51,269 nt of DNA, taken from positions 1 through 51,269 of the forward strand of contig NZ_FMUS01000034.1 of assembly GCF_900101495.1 (NCBI RefSeq), given 5' to 3'. This DNA is from Alkaliphilus peptidifermentans DSM 18978 (lineage in GTDB: Bacteria; Bacillota; Clostridia; Peptostreptococcales; Natronincolaceae). The notes under the pieces are model-generated. The model was not told where the DNA came from and did no database searches. It saw only the letters and a list, made by a program, of their open reading frames with translations. A program made the translations under genes and the position numbers. Below, in pieces: positions 37,211 through 43,512 of this stretch. The number at the start of each line of letters is the position of its first letter. Position 1 is the first letter of the stretch.

Positions 37211-37672
37211 ATTTATTTATCAAAAACTAGTAAAATCAGTAAATTTACTTATTTCTTTATGTTGATTATTTTAACTACTACAATCTCTTTGTCTAGTTGT
37301 TCTATAAGTGTTAAAGAAAAAAATGAAATACTAGACCTCTCAGAAATTCTATATGTTTTTGAAGAATTAGAACTTCATCTTAAACCACAAATCGAAGATA
37401 ATTCATATCCTTATATTAATGAGATCAAACCTAATAAATTTGAGTTGCTAGATGGTGCTATATTTATTTACGTCTTTAAAGATAAAGATTTAGCTTTAGA
37501 TCACGATAAAATACACAAAGATTTTAATCAATTAGTATTAAATCAAAAGTTATATTTGTACCAAATAAGAAACATTGTAATTATTTATTGTCCTCAAAAT
37601 GAAGATCCACAAAAATTGATAGATGAAATGGATAATAAAATAAGAGAAATAGTTGAATATTTTTCCAAATAA
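37211..37672 (+). CDS. Small predicted lipoprotein, unusual ATT start likely
   Basis: From ATT at 37211 the product is 153 residues. A basic N-region (IYLSKTSKISKF) leads into a hydrophobic core (TYFFMLIILTTTI) and the lipobox SLSSC, a complete lipoprotein signal. From the ATG at 37259 it would have 137 residues and lose the basic region. The mature protein is Asp/Glu/Lys-rich (EILDLSEILYVFEELELHL..., GAIFIYVFKDKDLALDHDKI...). I recognise no family. Isolated gene with its own promoter, at the left border of an accessory stretch. Confidence 0.7.
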   Translation: MYLSKTSKISKFTYFFMLIILTTTISLSSCSISVKEKNEILDLSEILYVFEELELHLKPQIEDNSYPYINEIKPNKFELLDGAIFIYVFKDKDLALDHDKIHKDFNQLVLNQKLYLYQIRNIVIIYCPQNEDPQKLIDEMDNKIREIVEYFSK

Positions 37673-37696
37673 TGAAAAAATAGCTCAAGAGCAAAA

Positions 37697-37933
37697 TTAT
37701 AGCCAAACATAATTTTTAAATACCCATTTATTTTGATTTTTATATCTACTAGATATGTAGATAATTTTATCATCAATAATTTCTATAAAAAAAAAACCGG
37801 AGATGTATTTTTGTCTTCTTTTGACGAAAGAGTTACAACAAGATGGGAATTTTAGAAGGAGTATACTTGCCACTATTACACCAATAATAATCCAAACATA
37901 TTTTTCGAAAAATATTTCATAGTATAGTCCTCT
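37697..37933 (-). pseudogene. Possible small membrane-anchored ORF, no start codon or frameshifted
   Basis: An open minus-strand frame encodes IFFEKYVWIIIGVIVASILLLKF, a good N-terminal membrane anchor, then RRQKYISGFF and a beta-like tail ending NYVWL. There is no in-frame ATG. An ATG with AGAGGA upstream lies in another frame (MKYFSKNMF) and would join by a one-base shift. It is either decayed or noncoding. Confidence 0.3.
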
Positions 37934-37995
37934 TTATTTTGAATATTTACTATGTAATAACATATTTGTTATAAATAATCGTGAATAATCGCAGT

Positions 37996-38011
37996 AACGG
38001 TTCTTTTGATT
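37996..38011 (+). repeat. REP-like repeat, partial
   Basis: AACGGTTCTTTTGATT shares the ACGGTTCTTTTG core with the repeats flanking the REP-associated transposase near 41 kb. It is inverted relative to the copy at 38202-38218. Confidence 0.6.
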
Positions 38012-38201
38012 GCTAGTATAATTATGTATTTTTTATTTGATATTAGTGTTTGTGAAACTCCCATAATCCTCATTCTCTGGGTAAGCTCTTTATTTGTGCT
38101 ATATTTATTCCTTTGCTTTTATCCCTGGCAACTCGTGGCATGTTTATTGCTCCTTTTTACTTTTTCTCTTATTATACTTTATCATAAGCAACTAATCATC
38201 A
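38012..38201. other. AT-rich block between inverted REP-like ends
   Basis: A hydrophobic plus-strand frame (TTG 38006 to 38233) runs through the block but has no ribosome site and reads through both repeats, so I do not call it a gene. It may be the gutted interior of a small mobile element. Confidence 0.35.
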
Positions 38202-38242
38202 GAACCGTCCCTTTGATTATGTGGTCCCTTTGATTATGTGGA
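38202..38242. repeat. REP-like repeat plus 17-bp tandem duplication
   Basis: GAACCGTCCCTTTGATT (38202-38218) is the inverse of the 37996 copy. CCCTTTGATTATGTGG occurs twice with a 17-bp period (38209-38224 and 38226-38241). Confidence 0.65.
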
Positions 38243-38388
38243 CCTGGGGGGTGTTTGGCGATAAAGCTTTAACCATAACTCTACTAGATAGACTCACTCC
38301 TTATTCCTATGTAATTCCCTTTGTTGGTGAGTCTTACAGATTCAAAGAAAGCAATCAAAAAATTAAACTAGTCAAATCAAAAAACTAA
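38239..38388 (+). pseudogene. C-terminal remnant of IstB (IS21 family ATPase)
   Basis: The frame gives 49 residues: WGVFGDKALTITLLDRLTPY, then SYVIPFVGESYRFKES and a Lys-rich tail to the TAA. This matches the IstB C-terminus (FGD-x-x-L-x-x-x-x-LDRL-x-H...GESYR). The rest of istB and istA is absent; the fragment starts directly at the REP-like repeats. Confidence 0.72.
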
Positions 38389-38447
38389 AAAACTGCCTTG
38401 AGGTGGTCATTTTTTGATTATCACAGTGGTAAACTTTTTGATTGACA
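38389..38447 (-). mobile_element. Right end of the IS21 remnant
   Basis: Read on the minus strand it starts TGTCAATCAAAAAGTTTAC and shortly repeats AATCAAAAAATGACCACC. IS21 elements begin with TGT and carry such multiple terminal repeats of the AATCAAAAA type. The matching left end is not in the window. Confidence 0.65.
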
Positions 38448-38773
38448 CTACTACCATCTCCTTTTATATTTATTATACAGTTTTTATACTGTAGATAAAT
38501 AGCAGCAATTTGTTAATTTTACCTAGTGTGGCAGATCTCTTCTTCCATTAAGCAAAAAAAATGAGTTAAAATGCCAATTACACTAAAACGAACAGTGCGG
38601 TAGATAATATTATTTTTGTTATCAATAGGATTGTTAATTAATACATGGATATAATTTGTATTCTTCTTGTGGAATGACAGGATTTGATTATCGCCAAATT
38701 GTAACAAATTTACAAAAAATATAAAATTAAACATAAATTACAAAAAACGACATATATTTTCATTTAATTATGG
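38448..38773. other. Noncoding AT-rich stretch before the secreted-protein gene
   Basis: No coding frame with a ribosome site is visible. At its right end TGGTATAAT (TATAAT 38774-38779) is an extended -10 for the next gene. Confidence 0.5.
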
Positions 38774-38838
38774 TATAATTTGTATTGGGTGGCCATCCTA
38801 AATTTAGAACGCTAATTACCAAAACGAGAGATAATCGC

Positions 38839-39696
38839 ATGAAAAAAAGTAAAGTAATTAACATTGTAGTATTAAGTATGCTTGTTATTCTTATTTTAAC
38901 TCCATTAGGTTATGCACAAGATTTTGAATTAGAGACACGGACAATAAATGAATACGAAGCTTTAAAGTCACTAAGTGATATGGATTTGGACGAATTAGTG
39001 ATTCAAGGTTATTCAGAAGATGAAATTTACATGATAGAAAATTACAAAGATTTCTATACAAATAAAATTAAAGAATTAAAAAGTCTAGATATTAAAACTC
39101 TAAAATTAATGGATTATACAGAAGAACAAATAAAAGCAATTAAAAACTTCGATGGTAGTGAAGAAATGTTAATTTTAGCAGCATCTACACTTACTGTAGA
39201 TTCAGGTGTTGTTTCTTATAGTTATGATAGTTCTAATAATAAAACTAACGCACAAGTAGTATTGTCATTTCGCTGGAATGGACAACCATCATGGGGATTT
39301 ACTGATATTTTTGCTTTTGTTTGGAATGCTGACTTTATATTAAATCAAAGTTCATCAATCATGACTCTTGAATACAGAAATGTACACTACGATAATAAAG
39401 TTGAAACCACAGCAAGCCCAGAGTTAAATGGATTGAATTCAGCGTGTTTTAAATTTCCTCAAAATGTAACAGCTAGTGTTCCAGGTCAAGGAGTATTAGG
39501 TCATTGGTTACGAGCGGGGGGAGCTACTTTGAATCTTAGTCAGACAGGCCGTGTAGAGCAGTTTAAAATATTCTCGGCCTATGGATATAATACAGTTGCA
39601 TGGTCGCCATCTTATACGTATCCTGGTGGTCTATCTATTAAGTTCTCACTGAGAGTGATAGAATTAGATAACGATTTAGCAGATGCAAATCTATAG
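38839..39696 (+). CDS. Secreted protein of unknown function with tandem helical repeats
   Basis: 285 residues from ATG 38839 (MKKSKV...), chosen because a typical signal peptide follows (cleavage after PLGYA) and the -10 at 38774-38779 lies just before the alternative start at 38785. After the signal come two similar helical units: LKSLSDMDLDELVIQGYSED followed by EIYMIENYKDF, and ELKSLDIKTLKLMDYTEE followed by QIKAIKNFDG. From about residue 115 a beta-rich domain with many Ser, Asn, Tyr and Trp runs to the end. I recognise no enzyme motif. The ribosome site is weak (GAGAG). Possibly a surface or toxin-like protein, but this is speculation. Confidence 0.82.
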   Translation: MKKSKVINIVVLSMLVILILTPLGYAQDFELETRTINEYEALKSLSDMDLDELVIQGYSEDEIYMIENYKDFYTNKIKELKSLDIKTLKLMDYTEEQIKAIKNFDGSEEMLILAASTLTVDSGVVSYSYDSSNNKTNAQVVLSFRWNGQPSWGFTDIFAFVWNADFILNQSSSIMTLEYRNVHYDNKVETTASPELNGLNSACFKFPQNVTASVPGQGVLGHWLRAGGATLNLSQTGRVEQFKIFSAYGYNTVAWSPSYTYPGGLSIKFSLRVIELDNDLADANL

Positions 39697-39701
39697 TTAG
39701 C

Positions 39702-39727
39702 ACGAAGGGAACGACCATTCCCTTCGT
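39702..39727 (+). terminator. Terminator of the secreted-protein gene
   Basis: ACGAAGGGAA and TTCCCTTCGT form a perfect 10-bp stem with a six-base loop, followed by ATTTAAT. Confidence 0.82.
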
Positions 39728-39851
39728 ATTTAATATAATACATAAAGGTCTTTAGTAGCAAATGTTCATACAATACTAGAAATATGATAGTTACTTTTCG
39801 ATTTTTTATAAGTATTCAAAGCTATGGTAATCAGAAAAGGAGGGCAAAAGA

Positions 39852-40028
39852 ATGGGTATAATTATATCGATTGGAATGAATTTAATATGGCTTACTCCCA
39901 TTGTTTTTGTTACTAGTTTAATAGGAGCTATAAAAGCTATCAAAGAGGAGAGGAAAACTACTCCTTATACTATTACATGTTCTATCAGTTTTATGTTAAT
40001 AGTAGTATCATTATTTTTCAGTAACTAG
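39852..40028 (+). CDS. 58-residue membrane protein
   Basis: ATG at 39852 follows AAGGAGGGCAAAAGA. The product has two hydrophobic helices (MNLIWLTPIVFVTSLIGAI and ITCSISFMLIVVSLFF) joined by a basic loop (KAIKEERKTTPY). Good ribosome site and topology support it as a real small gene. Function unknown. Confidence 0.65.
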   Translation: MGIIISIGMNLIWLTPIVFVTSLIGAIKAIKEERKTTPYTITCSISFMLIVVSLFFSN

Positions 40029-40299
40029 ACATATTACGGTATTGGATTGAACCTCTATTTTTAAAAAAATTAATATATTTTGTACTTTTATAGTTTCAGT
40101 TTCTAGATTTAGTCTATAGAGATAATTTATTAATCAGGATATAATCTTCATATATATGAACTGATAATGCATCATATTAAAATCTATTAGTTATTGTGAG
40201 TATGATAAAGTATATAAATAATAGACTATTTAAATATACTCAATAATCATAAGGCTTAAAGTATTTTTCAATTGGCATAATTATTTCTTTTATAAAATA
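40029..40299. other. AT-rich noncoding stretch
   Basis: No frame with a start signal or a recognisable structure is seen. Confidence 0.5.
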
Positions 40300-40443
40300 T
40301 TAGCCATCATAGTATAATTCATCTACCCCTACCCCGACGATCATGGATTTCACCCATGAATCAATAAATACAGCTCTCTTAATACTATCAGTTCCATGCT
40401 TAAGTCTGAGTCCATCGATTACACAATCTAGGGCTCTTTTTTA
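40300..40443 (-). pseudogene. Short coding remnant, origin unknown
   Basis: A minus-strand frame of about 47 residues (RALDCVIDGLRLKHGTDSIK, then RAVFIDSWVKSMIVGVGVDE and a short end) has protein-like composition, but stops and no start lie upstream. It looks like the 3' end of a decayed gene. I do not recognise it. Confidence 0.3.
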
Positions 40444-40526
40444 TCTAATCTAGGATCATCGAAAAAGGAACACTGAAAAAACTCATTACTGGAAAGCTCA
40501 GAAACTCTGACCCCTAAAAAAACGCA

Positions 40527-40548
40527 GGGACGGTTCTTTTGTTTCATT
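40527..40548 (+). repeat. Left inverted repeat of the REP-associated transposase unit
   Basis: GGGACGGTTCTTTTGTTTC followed by ATT; it overlaps the transposase stop codon and is inverted relative to 41369-41390 with about two differences. Confidence 0.8.
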
Positions 40549-41320
40549 ATGCCCTATTTACCAAACTTAAGGAAATACCAAGTATCCTTGATATCTGTCT
40601 TTGGGTCAAACCTTCAATTTTCTTCACCTTTGCCACTATCTCATCTCTTTGAGCTTTAGAAAGAGCTTTTACTTGTGCTATTTCATACCCTGCAATCATC
40701 TTACCAATTTCAACTCTGGCCTCTTCATCACTGTAATCCTTTTTATCAGTATCATCAAGAAAGCTATCTCTATTTTCTTCTTCATTATATTCAATAAACC
40801 TTCTTAGGGCTGTGGTTAAATCCTCTGAGAATAAACATAATATATACTCCATGTCCAAAAGTTCTACTGGATAAGGCTTCTTTCTATAGTAGCTCTGGCA
40901 GCTACTCCACTTCCACTCTCCAGGAGTTTTAGCTATGCCTGCTTTTACAGGATTTTGATGTATGTATCTTACGACAGCTAAGAGATATTCATCGCTCTCA
41001 ACCTTCTCACTTTTGTATCGATCTTGAAAAAGATGTCCTGTAGTTTTGTACTTTCGGTTATAATACCACACATAACTAACCCCTATTCTTTTCATGAACC
41101 GAGGCAATTCTTCTTTTCCCTCACCTATAAGTAAATGGACATGATTACCCATAAGACACCATCCATATACTTTTATATCACTTTTCTGCTTATATTTTGC
41201 CAGAGTTTCTATAAATCTTTGGCAATCTTCATCATCATGAAATATCTCCTGTCTATTTGTCCCCCGTAGCATTATATGATAAATGCCACTTTCACTCTTT
41301 TCTCTTGCTTGTCTTGGCAT
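40547..41320 (-). CDS. REP-associated tyrosine transposase (RAYT, Y1 family)
   Basis: 257 residues from the ATG at 41320 (MPRQAREKS), preceded by GAGGTG. It has the HUH motif in GNHVHLLI, the catalytic-Tyr region VVRYIHQNPVKAGI and the KWSSCQSYY segment typical of RAYTs. A C-terminal helix-turn-helix (LTQRQISRILGISLSLVNRA) is present. RAYTs act on REP hairpins, and REP-like inverted repeats flank this gene on both sides. Looks intact. Confidence 0.93.
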   Translation of the reverse strand: MPRQAREKSESGIYHIMLRGTNRQEIFHDDEDCQRFIETLAKYKQKSDIKVYGWCLMGNHVHLLIGEGKEELPRFMKRIGVSYVWYYNRKYKTTGHLFQDRYKSEKVESDEYLLAVVRYIHQNPVKAGIAKTPGEWKWSSCQSYYRKKPYPVELLDMEYILCLFSEDLTTALRRFIEYNEEENRDSFLDDTDKKDYSDEEARVEIGKMIAGYEIAQVKALSKAQRDEIVAKVKKIEGLTQRQISRILGISLSLVNRA

Positions 41321-41368
41321 AGCACACCTCACGTAACCAATTTTGGTTTATTATACCATATAAAATAA

Positions 41369-41390
41369 AAAGAAACAAGAGAACCGTCCC
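41369..41390 (-). repeat. Right inverted repeat of the REP-associated transposase unit
   Basis: On the minus strand it reads GGGACGGTTCTCTTGTTTC followed by TTT, the counterpart of the repeat at 40527-40548. The unit is therefore about 860 bp. Confidence 0.8.
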
Positions 41391-41459
41391 TTTGTTTCTC
41401 AATGACAAATTTATGTATATGGTAATATATAGTTAGAAAAAAATAAAGGAGGTTTATTT

Positions 41460-41918
41460 ATGAAGCATGTAATTTTTAGTTTCTGGTTTATGATCATCCA
41501 TACAATTTCTTACACCTTAGCGGGGATGTTTGCATTGAAAATAAGTAAAGATATTTACGATGGAAAAAGTAGAGTGCTTGATTACTTGAAGGATATGGGA
41601 AATACTAAAGAAAGAAAATATGTAGAAATTTGGTTCTTACCTGCACAATTATTAAGGGGATTAATTCTATCTTTTGTTCTATATCCAATTCTAGGACCAT
41701 TAGGTGAGCTTAGTTTTTTAATACGCTTGTTTTTCTTAGCAGGATTAATGTTTATATATACCCACATAGGCTCTGCAGCTCCTTGCCCTGATAATATTGA
41801 AGGTTTTGTGTATTTGAAAGACAAATACTTTAACATTACTTCATTTTTTAAGTTTCAGCTTGAAATGATTATTTATACCGGAATTTTTTCAACCACATGT
41901 AGCTTTTTTCTATTTTAA
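41460..41918 (+). CDS. Membrane protein of unknown function
   Basis: 152 residues with about four hydrophobic segments (8-27, 62-82, 88-105, 130-150) and a polar loop GSAAPCPDNIEGFVYLKDKYF. TAAAGGAGGTTTATTT precedes the start. No family recognised. It lies just upstream of the spore-protein gene, but nothing shows that it is itself a sporulation gene. Confidence 0.75.
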   Translation: MKHVIFSFWFMIIHTISYTLAGMFALKISKDIYDGKSRVLDYLKDMGNTKERKYVEIWFLPAQLLRGLILSFVLYPILGPLGELSFLIRLFFLAGLMFIYTHIGSAAPCPDNIEGFVYLKDKYFNITSFFKFQLEMIIYTGIFSTTCSFFLF

Positions 41919-41930
41919 TTATATTTACCA

Positions 41931-41959
41931 GCATACAAATTAGTTTATTGCACATTATA
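41931..41959 (+). promoter_or_regulatory. Sigma-G-like (forespore) promoter
   Basis: GCATA at 41931-41935, a 17-bp spacer and CATTATA at 41953-41959 fit the sigma-G consensus (GHATR, 17-18 bp, CATNNTA) directly upstream of a small acid-soluble spore protein gene. Confidence 0.65.
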
Positions 41960-41993
41960 TATTTAACCAATTTCACAAAGGGGAGGTATATAA

Positions 41994-42176
41994 ATGTCTA
42001 AAAAGAAATTAGTTGTGCCAAATGCGAGAAAAGCCTTAGAGGATTATAAGATTGAAATTGCAAAGGAATTTGGTGTTGATGACCCTAGAACACTAGCTTC
42101 TAAGCATACCGGGTACATCGTTAGGAACCTAGTTGAAATGGGTGAACGACAGTTAATTAATAAAAATAAAAATTAA
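41994..42176 (+). CDS. Alpha/beta-type small acid-soluble spore protein (divergent, short)
   Basis: 60 residues. KKKLVVPNARKALEDYKIEIAKEFGV matches the first half of alpha/beta SASPs, including the EIAxEFGV region cleaved by the Gpr protease on germination. The second half (GYIVRNLVEMGERQL) keeps the RxLVxMxExQL pattern but lacks the usual Gly-Gly before it. These proteins coat spore DNA. AAAGGGGAGGT precedes the start, and a sigma-G-like promoter lies 35 bases upstream. Confidence 0.9.
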   Translation: MSKKKLVVPNARKALEDYKIEIAKEFGVDDPRTLASKHTGYIVRNLVEMGERQLINKNKN

Positions 42177-42183
42177 AAAGATA

Positions 42184-42231
42184 AAGGAGCTAATTTTCTA
42201 CAACATTTAAGTCTTTTGAAAATAGCTCCTT
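42184..42231 (+). terminator. Terminator of the spore-protein gene
   Basis: AAGGAGCTAATTTTC pairs with GAAAATAGCTCCTT across an AT loop, followed by ACTTTATT. Confidence 0.7.
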
Positions 42232-42273
42232 ACTTTATTAATTATTAATTACTGATCCCTTTAATAATGTCTT

Positions 42274-43011
42274 TTAATATAATAGGGTATGTTCACTCTC
42301 TATTTTGAGACACTCTAAGAGACCTTTAGAAAAAACATCTGGGTCTGTAAATAGCCCTTCATGATCACAATCCACTTCGATAATTGGATATTCCCCCAGT
42401 GATTTGAACATTCCCACAAATGCTCCTGGTGGAACCGATACATCTTTAGTGCAATATAATAAGACCTTTGGTATATCTAAAGCTTCAAAATCCATCGCAT
42501 TAATAGGTGTTTCCATTATTATTAATGGCTGTGTAACAAGAATATCCATTAGTGCATTATATCTCTCTTCACTAGCTTCAGTAGCTAACATTCCCCTAAC
42601 AAAGCCTGGATCGATGGGAATAGCTCCCGTACCACTTTTATCCGCTTCTAATCTCATAGCATTTTTGATTTCATCCGGTACAAAATCAAACTGTGATTTA
42701 CCATGGGGTAATATCCATGCATTATTGAATATTATTTTTTCCACTTTATCCTTTGCTTTAGGAATAGCCATTTGCATGATATGACCTGCGCTTGAATGTC
42801 CAACAACAATTACTTTTTCTTTTTGGTCATTTAAAACCTGTGCAACATACTCTACATAATCTTCATAAGTAACATCCTTACTGTCCTTTTCACCATTACC
42901 CGGCAGTGTTATTGCCTGGACTTCGTAGCCCTCTGCTTCTAATAAATCTACAACTTCCTTCCAGCATATTTCATTATGCCATGCCCCATGAATTAAAATA
43001 ATCTTACTCAT
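42274..43011 (-). CDS. Alpha/beta hydrolase (esterase-like)
   Basis: 245 residues. LIHGAWHNEICWKEVVDLLE with the oxyanion HG, VVGHSSAGHIMQ with the nucleophile Ser (GHSSAG), the acid region VLLYCTKDVSVPPG and the His in VDCDHEGLFTDP complete the triad. The closest feel is the methyl-esterase/SABP2-like group. Substrate unknown. Second gene of a sigma-54-controlled pair, 3 bp after the tautomerase-like gene. Confidence 0.9.
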   Translation of the reverse strand: MSKIILIHGAWHNEICWKEVVDLLEAEGYEVQAITLPGNGEKDSKDVTYEDYVEYVAQVLNDQKEKVIVVGHSSAGHIMQMAIPKAKDKVEKIIFNNAWILPHGKSQFDFVPDEIKNAMRLEADKSGTGAIPIDPGFVRGMLATEASEERYNALMDILVTQPLIIMETPINAMDFEALDIPKVLLYCTKDVSVPPGAFVGMFKSLGEYPIIEVDCDHEGLFTDPDVFSKGLLECLKIESEHTLLY

Positions 43012-43014
43012 TTA

Positions 43015-43362
43015 TCATTCCTCCTTTTTAATTTGATTACTAATGAATAAGTGACCTTCCTTAATCAAATTGCACATTACAGCAGTGGATCTTCCTTCTT
43101 TGTGAAAATATTTTTTTGCTAAATCTGCTGTGGATTTTACTAAGTTCTTGATAAACTGTTTTTCATTCCTTTCAGAAATCCACAAAATAATGATTAGCTG
43201 ATCTGCATTACTGCCCATAAAAGCATCTGTTTCATCATAATAATCCACAATTATATTAATTCTTTCTACTTCAATGTCCATCTGCTGTGCCAGCTTATGA
43301 GCAAAGCCTTTAATATCCAGTTGAACACCTTCTCTTCTTAATCGGATATTAATACAAGGCAT
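43015..43362 (-). CDS. Tautomerase-like small protein (DUF1904-like)
   Basis: 115 residues beginning MPCINIRLR, so Met removal would expose Pro1 as in the tautomerase superfamily. The pattern LAQQMDIEVERINIIVDYY...MGSNADQLIIILWISERNEKQ resembles DUF1904 proteins. GGAGGTGATT precedes the start. Transcribed from the -24/-12 promoter. Its pairing with an esterase suggests processing of one small organic substrate, which is inference. Confidence 0.75.
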   Translation of the reverse strand: MPCINIRLRREGVQLDIKGFAHKLAQQMDIEVERINIIVDYYDETDAFMGSNADQLIIILWISERNEKQFIKNLVKSTADLAKKYFHKEGRSTAVMCNLIKEGHLFISNQIKKEE

Positions 43363-43386
43363 ATAATCACCTCCATCAATATCTAT

Positions 43387-43402
43387 TGCAATTCTCTTGC
43401 CA
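43387..43402 (-). promoter_or_regulatory. Sigma-54 (-24/-12) promoter
   Basis: On the minus strand TGGCAAGAGAATTGCA fits TGGCAC-N5-TTGCA, with correct GG-to-GC spacing. It starts a transcript about 14 bases before the tautomerase-like gene. Confidence 0.85.
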
Positions 43403-43461
43403 TTCTTTTCTTATGGATGTAATAAGTGATATCAATGGGTTCAAATTTCATAGAATAAAAA

Positions 43462-43512
43462 AACTGTAAATAAAATTTACAAAATGAAAATTTGTAAATT
43501 TTATTTACAGTT
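43462..43512. promoter_or_regulatory. Tandem dyads: activator binding sites and terminator
   Basis: Two perfect 22-bp arms (43462-43483 and 43491-43512) form a hairpin. Each arm itself holds a dyad, GTAAAT-N3-ATTTAC (43466-43480 and 43494-43508, centres 28 bp apart). These lie 97 and 125 bp upstream of the sigma-54 start, as upstream activating sequences should, and overlap the end of the activator gene, so they may also terminate it. Confidence 0.75.

Noticed and set aside
38006-38233. Hydrophobic frame of 75 codons starting at TTG
   Set aside because: No ribosome site; it crosses REP-like repeats at both ends. Kept only as an intergenic note.
41321-41332. Upstream GTG start for the RAYT
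   Set aside because: It overlaps the GAGGTG ribosome site of the next ATG, and RAYT proteins typically begin MPRQAR or similar.
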